A stretch of DNA of 64,000 bases, from NCBI RefSeq assembly GCF_000615945.1, contig NZ_BAMO01000022.1:1-64000 (forward strand), written 5' to 3'. Below are positions 46,110 through 58,622 of the stretch, in pieces. How positions within the stretch are numbered: position 1 is the first letter of the stretch; every line of letters begins with the position of its first letter. Source of the stretch: Caldalkalibacillus mannanilyticus JCM 10596 (lineage in GTDB: Bacteria; Bacillota; Bacilli; Caldalkalibacillales; JCM-10596). A model generated the notes under the pieces. The model saw only the letters and a list, made by a program, of their open reading frames with translations. It was not told the origin of the DNA and made no database searches. The position numbers and the translations under genes were made by a program.

Positions 46110-49100
46110 ATGAAAAAAGATCTAATAGAAAAAGTATATTCTTTATCGCCTATGCAGGAAGGAATGTTGTTCGAAACCTTATTACAGCCTGCCTCATCTG
46201 CTTATGTTCAACAAATGAACTTTACATTATCAGGTGCTCTCGACTTGGAAGCTTTTGAAAAAAGCTTCCAAGCCTTAATTGATCGATACGAAATTTTTCG
46301 TACAGTCTTTATTTATGAAAAAGTACAACGCCCTAAGCAGGTGGTTTTAAAGCAAAGGGAAGCTAAATTCACCTATATTGATATACGTCAGCAAAGTGAT
46401 GCTGAACGGAGAGAAACTCTTCTTCATTTGCAAGAGCAAGATAAATCTCTTGGATTTCATTTGTTTCGCGATCCTTTGATTCGCATGACGGTGATTCATT
46501 GCCGTGAAGAGGTTTATCGCGTGATCTGGAGCTTCCATCATATCTTAATGGATGGCTGGTGCATGGGCGTAGTTCTGGATGAGTTTTTCCAAATGTATGA
46601 ACAGTATAGAACGAAACAGCCACTTATGCTAAGCCCTGTCCAACCATATCAGCGCTATATTCAATGGGTAGAAGAACAAGCAGAAGAGGAAGCCTTGGAT
46701 TACTGGAGAAGCTATTTAGATGGATACGAAAATATGACTGGTTTACCAACCACATCTGATAAAAGCACGATGACTGCATTGTTTAAACCCGCCGAGCTGT
46801 GCTTACCTTTATCGAAGCAGATAACAGAAAGATTAACAGAGCTAGCGCACAAATCGCAAGTAACACTGAATGTATGTCTTCAGACTATCTGGGCACTTTT
46901 ATTACAAAGATATAATCGAACTGATGACGTGGTTTTTGGTTCAGTTGTTTCAGGCAGACCTGCTGAGATTGAGGGGATTGAAAAAATGGTAGGGTTGTTT
47001 ATCAATACGATTCCTGTTCGTATTCAATCAGCGGGGGAAGAAACCTTTTTAGATCTGGTGAAGAAGACTCAGCAAGGGGCACTCCAATCTGAAAAATATC
47101 ACTATAGCAGTCTAGCAAAGCTTCAAAAACAACAGGGACAAAAAGTAGATGTTATTCAACATATTATGGTGTTTGAAAACTTTCCCTTTGAAGCGTCGGA
47201 AAAAACTTTATCAGGTTTAACTATTTCAGACATCGATATTTTTGAACAAACCAATTATGATCTGACCATTGTTGTCCTACCAGGCGAAGAAATGACGATT
47301 ACATTTGATTATAATGCCCATGTGTATGATGCCAATTTTATGCGAAGAGTAGGGGAGCATTTCTTACATACGATAGAAACAGTGATCCAGCATCCCGAAA
47401 TAAAGGTAAGTGAAATAGAGATTATTACGGAGCAAGAGAAACAGGAAATGATTACTCGATTTGGTTCAACATCTGTACCCTATCCAAAGAACAAAACCAT
47501 TCATGAACTGATTGAGGAACAGGCGCAACGAACACCAGAGCGAGTGGCGGTAGTGAGTGGAAATCAAGAGCTTACTTATCAAGAATTAATAACAAAAGCC
47601 AATCAGGTAGCGTTCATTCTTAGAGAGAAAGGAGTACGCTCTAACGAGATCGTTGGCTTACTCATGGAGCACTCTCTCGAAACGATCATTGGTATACTAG
47701 GCATCCTTAAATCAGGTGCCGCTTATTTACCTATTGATCCAGAGTATCCCAGAGAACGAATCGATTATATGCTTGCTGATAGTCAAGCACGCGTTCTTCT
47801 TACTCATCAAAAAGGGGTTGAACGACATGCTTACCTCTGCGCTAATGAACAGAAAACAATCCCTGAACTTCTGTTCATAGAAGAGATATTGGCACAAGAA
47901 ATCCATCAGCCGGTGATTAACAATGTCAACGCACCACATGATTTGATTTATCTCCTGTATACATCAGGTTCAACTGGAAAACCAAAAGGTGCCATGATCA
48001 ACCATCAGGGAGTTGTCAATTACATCTGGTGGGCGAACAAATCCTATGTAAAAGGGGAGAATGTAGATTTCGCTCTATACTCTTCTATATCGTTTGATTT
48101 AACAGTTACCTCTATCTTTACTCCTTTGCTAGCAGGAAATAAAATTCGGATTTATTCAGGGGGGAATAAAGAACTGTTGATTCAACAGGTTCTGGAGGAA
48201 AATGAGGTTGGCATTATAAAGCTAACTCCTTCTCATTTAAAATTAATCAAAAGCATGGATGTCCAAGGTTCAAGGCTGAAACGCATGATCGTTGGTGGAG
48301 AAGCGTTAGAAACAGAGCTTGCTAGAGAGATTGTCCAGCATTTTAATGGAAATCTAGAAATCTATAACGAATATGGACCGACTGAAACGGTGGTTGGGTG
48401 TATGATTTACCGTTACGATCCGCTAAAAGACCAACGCTTCGAGGTTCCTATCGGTATGCCAGCAGACAACGTGCAAATCTATCTTTTAGATCAGCATTTG
48501 CATCTCGTGCCCCAAGGGATAGCAGGAGAGATTTGTATTGCAGGTGATGGAGTAGCACGAGGGTACTTAAACCAAGCAGAGAAAACAGCCGAAAGCTTTA
48601 TTAACCTTGAGCTGGCAGGTAAAGGGAAGATGTATCGAACGGGAGATTTAGCGCGTATTCTGCCAGATGGGAATATAGAGTATCTAGGGCGTCTTGATCA
48701 TCAAGTAAAAATCCGGGGTTACCGTATCGAATTAGGAGAGATCACATATCAGCTCATTCAGCATCCTCTTATTGAAGATGCTATTGTATTAACGCACCAT
48801 GAACTCGGTTCAGCTCCGGCTTTAGTAGCATATTTTGTGCCAAAAGAAGAAGAGCTTCAACAGAGCGCTGAAACAGATCAGCCTGAATCTCACAGCTCGC
48901 TTAGGGTTTCTGCTCTACGTGAGTTTTTAGCCCAAGCGTTGCCTGATTATATGATTCCATCCTATTTTGTAGCTATGGAAAAGTTGCCGTTAAATGCGAA
49001 CGGGAAGGTGGAGCGGAAACAGCTTCCTCATCCAAAAGAAAGTATAAGTACAGGAAAAGCATATATTGCCCCTCAATCTGAAATAGAAGTCATCCTAGCA

Positions 49101-52100
49101 AATATTTGGAAAGAAGTGCTGGGTGTCGAACAATTAAGTGTAGAGGATCACTTTTTTGAGCTGGGCGGTGATTCAATCAAAGCTCTGCAAATCCTGTCTC
49201 GTTTGCAAAAATATGATTTGAAGCTTGACTTAAAGGATTTATTTACTCATTCAACTATTCGTCAGCTCAGTCCTTTTGTCAGAAAGAAAAAGGAACCTAG
49301 TGGAGCGAAGCGTCAGCAAGAATGGATCACTGGACGGGTTCAACTCACGCCTATCCAGCATTGGTTTTTTGAACAGGAATTCACCGATGCCCATCATTGG
49401 AATCAAGGAGTGATGCTCCAGAGCCGAGAAGTCTTGCATGAAGCCCATCTGCATAAGGTCTTTACCAAGCTCCTTGCCCATCATGATGCCCTGCGGATGA
49501 CCTATTCAGAAGAAGGGGAGATCCACCAGTTTAATCAAGGCTTGAACCATATAGGCTACACCTTGGAAGTTGTGGATTGTCGTCAAGAGTTTCCTTCACA
49601 GGAAGAGTCTGAGGAACAAGAGAGAATGTATCTTGAACAAGAAGCGACTCGTCTGCAAGAGAGTATCAACCTACAGAAGGGACCCTTAGTGCGTGTGGGA
49701 CTGTTCCGTACTCTAGAAGCGGATTATCTGCTGGTGGCTGTTCATCATCTCGTCGTAGATGCGGTATCGTGGCGAATTCTACTGGAGGACTTGAATCAAG
49801 CCTATCTGCAAGCCAAGCAGGGAGAGGAGATTCTCTTTCAGGATAAAACCACTTCCTACAAAGAATGGGCAGAAAAGCTGGTCCACTATGCCAACAGCCC
49901 AGCCACGCTAAGGTATCTGCCCTACTGGAAGCAGGTCGAAAGCAGTAGCGTCGTTTCTTTACCTAAAGCGTCAACGGTGGAGAACCTACAAATGCAGGAC
50001 AGCGAACGATACGAGCTGGAATGGAGCCAAGAAGAAACCGAGCAGCTGCTTCGTGCGGTTCACCAAGCCTACCGCACCCAGACACAGGATGTCCTTCTGA
50101 GTGCATTGGTCCTAACCCTATATGAGTGGACGAAACAGCCTCATGTGGCAGTACAGCTTGAGGGACATGGACGAGAAGCCCTGTTTGAAGATGTAGACTT
50201 ATACCGTACCGTAGGCTGGTTTACGACGCAATACCCTGTCGTCTTCAATCTGCCAATCACGGATCAGGCTGAAGAAAAAGCTCAAGAAGCAACAACCCCA
50301 AGAGAGGTTAATCTAGAGGTTCATCTTGGAGAGCTACTAAAATCGGTCAAGGAACGGTTAAGACAGATTCCTGAGAAAGGAATTCACTATGGCCTTTTAC
50401 GTTATCTGACGGAAGAGAAGCATAAGGCAGGTGTATCCTTCGAGTTAGAACCAGAAATCAACTTTAATTATCTGGGAGAATTCAGTGAATCAGCAACGTC
50501 ACAGACAGGTGAACAAGCAGATGCAGGGGCTATCTTAGAGATGTCCAGCCTCCCAACGGGAGCCCAAGTCAGCCCTAGAGCTGAACGGACTCATGTTCTT
50601 GATATCAATGCCCTAGTGATGCACGGTAAGCTGCACATGATGTGGAATGTTCACCCACAGGAAATCGATCGTCAGACAATGGACTGGTTACTCCAGACCT
50701 ATCGAACCAATCTGCAACTGCTGATGAGTCATTGCTTGTCCAAGCAAGAAACAGAACGGACTCCTTCTGATGTAGGGTGTACGGAGGTGTCACTAAGTGA
50801 ATGGAAGGAAATCCAACAACAGCTTCCTGACTCCAAGATCGAGAAGCTGTATGCTCTCTCACCTATGCAGGAGGGGATGTTCTTTCATTACCTGTATGAC
50901 CGCCAAACCACGATGTATATAGAACAAACGGTTCTTACTCTTGAGGGAGAGCTGAACCTTGAGTATTTTAGACAGAGCCTGCAACACTTGAGTCAACGTC
51001 ATGATGTTTGTCGCACCGCGTTTCTTTATGAAGGACTAACCAAGCCGATGCAGGCGGTTCTTGCCGATCGGGAGATAGCTTTTCATTATGAAGAAATGAA
51101 GGAGCTCTCCCAGCAGAAAGTGACAGAATACGTGGAAGCCTATCGTCAGCAGGAGCAAGTCAGAGGCTTTGATCTGCTTCATGACCCGCTGATTCGGGTG
51201 ACTGTTTTAGCCGAGAGCACAGAGCGCTATCATGTGCTTTGGACCTTCCATCATATTCTTATGGATGGCTGGTGTATGGGTATTATTTTGCAAGAGCTAA
51301 TTGAAAGCTACCAAGCACTCATGAATAAGACGATTGCCCAGTTAGAGCCTGTCACTCCTTACCATAACTATATCGATTTTCTTCAGCACTATAACGCTGA
51401 AGAGGCGGCTCATTATTGGCAGGAGTTCTTAGAAGATTATACTGAACTTGCCACATTACCTAAAAACCTAGTGACCAAGAGCGCTGAAACGAGTAGCCAA
51501 GAAGAGCTGATTTTCACAATAGATTCAGAGCTAACTAGCCAATTGGCAAGATTAGCTCGAAGCAAACATGTAACGCTTAATACGGTCATTCAAACCATTT
51601 GGGGGATCGTCTTACAACGATATAATCTATCGAATGATGTTGTGTTTGGCGCTGTCGTATCAGGCAGACCTCATGAACTGGCAGGCGTTGAAAAAATGGT
51701 AGGATTATTCATTAATACCATTCCTGTACGAGTGCGTAGCAGCTTAATCAATCTTTTGAAGACCTGCTTCAGCAAGTCCAAGAGCAGGCAATTGAATCAA
51801 AGCCGTTTCATTATTATCCTTTATACGAAATTCAGGCACAAAAAGAACAGCGACAAAATCTAATAGATCATATTCTGGTATTTGAAAATTACCCAGTGAA
51901 TAATGAACAACTAGAGAAACTGTGCGGAGAAGAAGTAGGATTTACTCTAGCATTACAACATGCCATTGAACAAACCAACTATGATTTTGAAATGGTCGTC
52001 GTCCCGAATAAAGAGCTGACGATTAATTTTAGATATAATGCTCAGGTTTATGACAAGAGTATGATGTTAGAATTAGAGCAAAATATGAAACAAGTGATTC

Positions 52101-55100
52101 TCGAGGTTTCTAAGAATACTAACATTAAAGTAGACCAGGTTAATCTGCTTAGTCCTCTTTCACAAGATAAACTGTTGAACCAGTTTAACGCAACGGATGC
52201 TTTCTATCCATCAAGTCGAACCATTCACTCCTTTTTTGAAGAAGTAGCGGAGCGAGCGCCGGAGCAGGTTGCTGTGGTAGAGGGGCAAAATCAACTAACC
52301 TATCGTGAGCTGAATGAAAGAGCCAATCAATTGGCACACAAATTAAGAGAAAAAGGGGTAACAAGAAATTCTATTGTGGGTCTTATGCTGGAACGCTCCA
52401 TAGATATGATGATAGGAATTCTAGCGATCCTTAAAGCAGGTGGTGCTTATTTGCCACTTCAACCATCCTATCCAATCGATCGTCTGCGTTATATGGTCGA
52501 AAATAGTGAAGCTAAGCTAATACTCACAACTTATTCACTAGAAAGAAAATTCGAACTAGAAACAGAATTAATGACCGTTGATCAAAAATTTGAGACAAAA
52601 AGAACCAATCCAGATCCTGTTAACGAACCAAATGATCTAGCCTATATCATCTATACCTCAGGAACGACGGGAAATCCTAAGGGAGTCATGATTGAACATC
52701 GTTCGGTTATCAATCGACTGCATTGGATGCAAAAAGAGTATTCTTTGACCAAGGATGATGTGATCCTTCAAAAGACACCTTTTAGTTTTGACGTGTCTGT
52801 ATGGGAGTTGCTGTGGTGGGCGATGTATGGAGCAAAAATGTGTATTCTTCCACCTAATGCGGAAAAAGATCCGGCTGAAATCATTAAGGCAATTGATGAT
52901 TATCAGGTAACAACGATTCATTTTGTACCTTCTATGTTTACGTTGTTTTTATCTGAGTTTGACATGAATGGTTCGACTTTAAGTTGTCGTAGTTTACGCA
53001 CTATTTTTACTAGTGGAGAAGCCTTAAATGTACATCAAGTGCAAAAATTTAAAGAATTATTCAACGAGCATCAAGTAGAGTTGGTGAACTTATACGGGCC
53101 AACGGAAGCGACCATTGATGTGACCTATTATGCCATTGATAAGCAGGAAGAGCATCGACTTATTCCAATTGGTAAACCTATTGACAATACACAGATTTTA
53201 ATTCTAGATAAGCACCGTCAATTACAGCCTATCGGGGTAGCTGGAGAGCTATGTATCGCAGGTGATGGCTTAGCAAGAGGGTATGTTAATCAGCCTGAAC
53301 TGACTAATCATTCCTTTGTGGACCATCCTTTTATAGAAGGCAAAAAGATGTACAAGACAGGTGATTTAGCTAGATGGTTAGCAGATGGTCAAATAGAATA
53401 TTTAGGTCGCTTGGATCACCAAATGAAAATAAGAGGATATAGAATCGAAGCGGCAGAAGTAGAGAACCGAATTCTAGAACATGCTTCTGTCAACGAATGT
53501 CTGGTTACAGACTATGAAGAGGGCAGTGGAACGAGGGTTTTAGTGGCATATATCGTAGTGGAACAGGAAGAAGAGGAGCTTATTCCAGAAATCAGAAGCT
53601 GGTTAACCACCGTTTTACCTGAATATATGATTCCTTCCTTCTTTGTTCTACTAGAAAAAATGCCTCTATCACCAAATGGGAAAATAGATCGCCGAAGATT
53701 GCCGAGTCCGATCGTTCAGACACTAAACAGTGCTGATTATGCAGCACCGAGAAATAAAATAGAGCAAAAGATTCTTGAGATGTGGAAAAAAATAGTGAAT
53801 ACGGAGCAGATCGGAATACATGATGACTTCTTTTTACTCGGGGGTCATTCACTTAAAGCCACATCACTAGTATCTCAATTGAAGAAGGAGTTTAAAGTAG
53901 AATTTACGGTCAAGGATGTCTTTACTTATCCGACAATTGAGCAGATGGCAGCAAGGGTTGCACAAGCGAAGGAAATAGAACTTACTCGTATTCTTAAAGT
54001 GGAAGAGAGAAGCTATTACCCTGTATCATCTGCGCAGAAAAGATTGTATGTGTTGTCTAAATTTGAGGATGCTAGTATCCAGTACAATATGCCTGGTGTC
54101 ATGGTCTTAGAAGGAAAGATTGAAGTAGAAAAAGTGAAGGATGCTTTTCTGCAATTACTTCAGCGCCATGAATCCTTGCGAACCTCGTTTGACACAGTAG
54201 ATGGAAAGATTGTTCAGATGATTCACAAGGAAGTAAACATTCCTTTTCAGGTGATTGATCTTCAACATAATAAAGAAACCATTGACTCATGCCTTCACTC
54301 CTTCGTTCAGCCTTTTGACTTGCATGCCGCACCCCTGTTTCGCGTAGCTGTGGCTAAGGAGGAAGAAGAGCTTCATTATCTCTTATTTGATATGCACCAT
54401 ACCATTTCAGATGGAGTTTCTATGGATTTGCTGGTGAAGGAATTTATGGAGCTTTATCAGGGAAGGGCATTGGAGCCATTACCCATTCAGTATCGAGATT
54501 ATGCTGTCTGGCAACAAGCTTTCTTAGAGAAAGAGGAATGTCAGCATCAAGAAAGCTATTGGCTGCAATCATTATCAGGTGAGCTTCCCATTCTCGACCT
54601 GCCATTTGATTATTCTCGTCCAGCCTATCAGACAATGGAAGGTGATAATGTTCGACTTTCTTTGCCTGCTGCGTTAACAGAGAAGCTCAAAAGCTTTGCA
54701 CGAGCACAAAACATGACCATGTATATGATCTGTTTAGCAGCATACAATATCCTGCTATCGAGATACACCAACCAAGAAGATTTGATTATAGGATCTCCGA
54801 TTTCCGGAAGAAGAGAAGCGGATGTACAATCGCTTATCGGTGTTTTTATTAATACCTTAGCCTTGCGTAACCAGCCGAAAAAAACACTGAGTATTATCGA
54901 TTTCCTGCAAGAGGTAACGGAGAACACGCTACAATCACATGAGCATCAAGAGTATCCTTTCGAGCGCTTAATCGAAAAATTAAAAATCAGCCGTTATATT
55001 AGCAGACATCCGCTTATTGATACGATGTTTGATTATCAATATGCAGATGGTACAACCCTTCGTTTGTCTGGACTAGATATTCGACCTTATGAGTATAAAA

Positions 55101-58100
55101 CAAAGGTGGCAAAGTTTGATCTCAGTCTTGATTTATACGAATCAGATCAGACCATTCAATGCGAATTTGAATATGCTACTCAGCTCTTCCGTCATGAGAC
55201 GATCGAAAGAATGGCTCAGCACTATGTTCGAATAGTAGAGGAAATGGTAGAGAATCCTACTCAACTAATAGGTGAGATAGAGATAGTAACAGAAGCTGAA
55301 AAAAGGCAAATGGTAGTAGAGTATAATTCAGCTCGTCTGCCACTACACGAAACATCTTCAAAAGCATTTCATCTCTGGATTGAAGAGCAAGCTGAACGAA
55401 ATCCAGACGGAGTGGCTGTGCGTGTTGAACAGGAATGGATAACGTATAGTGCGCTGAATAAAAGAGCGAATCAATTAGCGCGTATCCTACGTCAGCATGA
55501 TGTTCGACCAAATCATATTGTAGCTGTATTAGCTGAGCGTTCTATCGAGATGGTGATCGGAGTACTTGCCGTACTTAAAGCAGGCGGAGCCTATTTACCT
55601 ATTGATCCTAGTTATCCAGAGCAACGTATTCAGCACATGATAGATGATAGTCAGGTTTCGATTTTGTTAACACACCGCCAGCTAGAGAAAAGAATCGTAT
55701 TTAAAGGAACAATTCTACAAATGGTTCACCCTACTGTGGATCAGGAAGCTACTCACAATCTGACAAGTGTAAACTCGCTGGATGATCTAGCCTATGTCAT
55801 CTACACCTCTGGGACCACTGGAAAGCCAAAAGGGGTGATGATTGAGCATCGAAATCTTGTCAATATTGCGTTGGCTTGGAGAACAGAATACAACTTAGGC
55901 ACAATGAAGGTCAAACTATTGCAAGTGGCAAGCTTTTCTTTTGATGTATTTACAGGGGACCTAGCTAGAACACTTTTCAATGGTGGAGAACTGGTTATCT
56001 GTCCAGAGCAAAATCGGATGGAGCCTAGTAAACTTTATCAAATTCTGAAGGATGATCAGGTTACGATATTTGAATCGACACCTGCGTTAATTATTCCATT
56101 AATGAAATACGTGTATCAGAATCAGTTGCCGACTGAGCTAAAAATAGTGATCCTTGGCTCCGATCAATGTTCCTTAAGTGATTATCGGGAGCTGGTCCAC
56201 CGTTTTGGTAAACAAATGAGAATTCTGAACAGCTATGGGGTCACCGAGGCTTGTATCGATTCTAGCTATTATGAAGCTAGCTATGAAGAACTTAGAAGAT
56301 TGCGAACAGTCCCCATCGGGAAGCCGTTGCAAAATGTTGCTTTTTATGTCCTCAATTCTGCTCAGAAGCTTCAACCGGTTGGCGTACCGGGAGAGTTATA
56401 TATCGGTGGAGCTGGTGTAGCGCGAGGGTACTTTCAACGTCAGGAGCTTACTGAGGAGAGGTTTGTTTCTAGTCCTTTTGTTCAAGGAGAACGTTTATAT
56501 AAAACAGGGGATATGGTGCGTTGGCTAGCAGATGGTAACTTAGAATTTATAGGGCGAGAAGATGCTCAGGTGAACATTCGAGGATATCGAGTGGAGTTAG
56601 CCGAAATTGAATACCACTTAGCGCAATATATAGGGATTGAAGAAGTAGTCGTCCTATTAAAGGAAAACAAACATAAATCCATGAGTCTATGTACCTATTA
56701 CACGGCAAACTATGAAATAGAAGGGTCAAAGGTCAGAGGCTTTTTAAGCAAATCTCTGCCAGAGTACATGATTCCAAACCACTATATCCATTTGGAGCAA
56801 ATACCGTTAACAGTCAATGGAAAAGTAGATCGTTCTCGTCTTCCAGAGCCGGCAGAAAGCAGAAAGCGTCAAGAAGACTTTAAACAACCAAGAACGGAAA
56901 TGGAGAAGATATTGGCGCAGGTCTGGCAAGCAGTCCTATTGATCGACCATGAAATTGGCCTTACGGATCACTTCTTTGATTTAGGAGGAGATTCGATCAA
57001 AGCGATTGAGATTGTTGCGAGGCTGAATACTCACAAGCTGAAGTTAGAGGTAGTGGATCTCTTTCAGCATCCGATCTTAGAAGAAGTGGCATCCTATGTC
57101 ACGAAAAATGATCTGGAAGTGGATCAAGGAGCCGTGACGGGAGAAACGGCACTTACTCCTATTCAGCACTGGTTTTTTGAAGAGGAATTCTATGAAGCTC
57201 ATCATTGGAATCAATCTATTATGCTTTATCGTGCAGAGGGCTTTGATGAAAGACTGCTTCAGAAGGTTTTTGACAAACTGCTAGCGCATCATGATGCGCT
57301 GAGAGCAGTCTTTAGAAAAGAAAACGGACAATGGCATCAAGTCGTAAGGGGGATAGAGGAAACAAACCTCCAAATTACGGTCAACAGATTAGATTCTGAT
57401 ACCCTTGAGATGAATCAACATGATCTCCAGTCAAAAATAGAAGAGGAAGCGACACGTATCCAAAGCTCAATGGTACTGGATCAAGGACCATTACTCAAGG
57501 TAGGCTTATTCCGAACTCCTGCGGGCGATCATTTGCTGATGACCGTTCATCATTTAGTCATGGACGGCATCTCTTGGAGGATTCTACTAGAGGATTTTTC
57601 AAGCGCGTATCAACAAGAATTGCAAGGCTTAGACGTACAGCTTCCTCCTAAGACTCATTCCTATCAGTATTGGGCAGAGCAATTACGTGTCTATTCAGCT
57701 AGCAGAGCGGTGCAAAGAGAATGGGAATATTGGCAAAAGGTAGATCAGACGCCTATTGCTCCGCTACCGAAGGACTTTAGTGTGACACACCGTTTGGTTG
57801 GTAATAAAGCCAGTCTATCCTATCAATTTACGGTAGAAGAAACAGAACAATTGTTAAAACAAGTGAACAAGGCGTATCAGACAGAGATTAATGATATTCT
57901 GTTAACGACCCTTGGATTGGCGGTAAGTGAGTGGTCCTCTGATTCTCAGGTTGTTATTCAACTCGAAGGACATGGAAGGGAAAAGATATCTAAGCAGCTG
58001 GATATTAGTCGCACGATAGGCTGGTTCACTTCAGAATATCCTGTCGTATTGGACATGAGCCATAAAATCGATCTGGGTTATCAGATTAAAACTATTAAAG

Positions 58101-58582
58101 AACAATTGCGCCGAGTTCCAAATAAAGGGGTTGGCTATGGAGTATTGAAGTATCTGGCGATGGAAGATACTTCAAAACGAGAGTTAAGTAGCAAGCCTTC
58201 TATAAGCTTTAATTATTTCGGACAATTTGATCGTGAATCGGAGTATGATCTATTTCAAATCTCTGACATGCCTGCTGGAGAAATGATTAGTGCTAAAAAT
58301 GAACAACCCTATGCTCTAGAAATCAATGCCATGATTACAGAGAAGCAGTTAACGGTTATGGTCGATTATGATCAACATGAATTCCTTGAAGAAACGATCC
58401 AAAGCTTTATTGATCTATTTAGCTCACATATGACGCAGCTAATGACTCACTGTTTAGAAAAAGATCAAACAGAGCTGACGCCAGCCGATGTAGGTAATCA
58501 TCAGCTTTCTATTAAGGATCTAGATAAAATTCAGCAGAAGCTAAAACAAAAACTAACTCTTTCTTTTAAAAATAAAAGATGA
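46110..58582 (+). CDS. NRPS, modules 5-7: C-A(Asn)-T-E, C-A(Ser)-T, C-A(Orn)-T-E (one frameshift)
   Basis: Reconstructed length is ~4157 residues. DCL C ~46130-47450; A ~47500-49070, pocket DLTKIGEVG (Asn; tyrocidine Asn is DLTKLGEVG); T ~49155; E ~49340-50720; DCL C ~50840-52180, a hybrid whose N-lobe belongs to the long repeat; A ~52220-53740, pocket DVWHFSLID (Ser); T ~53830 (GGHSLKA); LCL C ~54005-55300 (HHTISDGVS); A ~55360-56880, pocket DVGEIGSID (ornithine; identical over these nine positions to the bacitracin and gramicidin S Orn code); T ~56970; E ~57145-58460; then a tail TPADVGNHQLSIKDLDKIQQ resembling a COM donor. The predicted product segment is D-Asn, L-Ser, D-Orn. The start is ATG 46110 behind AGAGGGTG. 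One base is missing near 51744 (VRVRSS then NQSFEDLLQQ in the next frame), so the apparent start at 51896 is not real. Confidence 0.9.
49344..51280 (+). repeat. Long direct repeat, copy 2: E domain plus N-lobe of the next C domain
   Basis: Partner of 40015-41950. Here the frame is intact across the E-C linker (ACTCCAGACCT against ACTCCAGCCT in copy 1). The right edge again follows [11 protein letters not shown]; beyond it the C domain continues with unrelated sequence (LQELIESYQALMN here, [13 protein letters not shown] in copy 1). Confidence 0.9.
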
Positions 58583-58622
58583 GGAGTACTCGTAAAAAGA
58601 AGAGAAAGGGGAAGGTTTATCT

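Noticed and set aside
51896-51960. ATG at 51896 as the start of a separate NRPS gene
   Set aside because: It falls inside a C domain whose N-terminal part ends a few bases upstream in another frame; one missing base near 51744 joins them.
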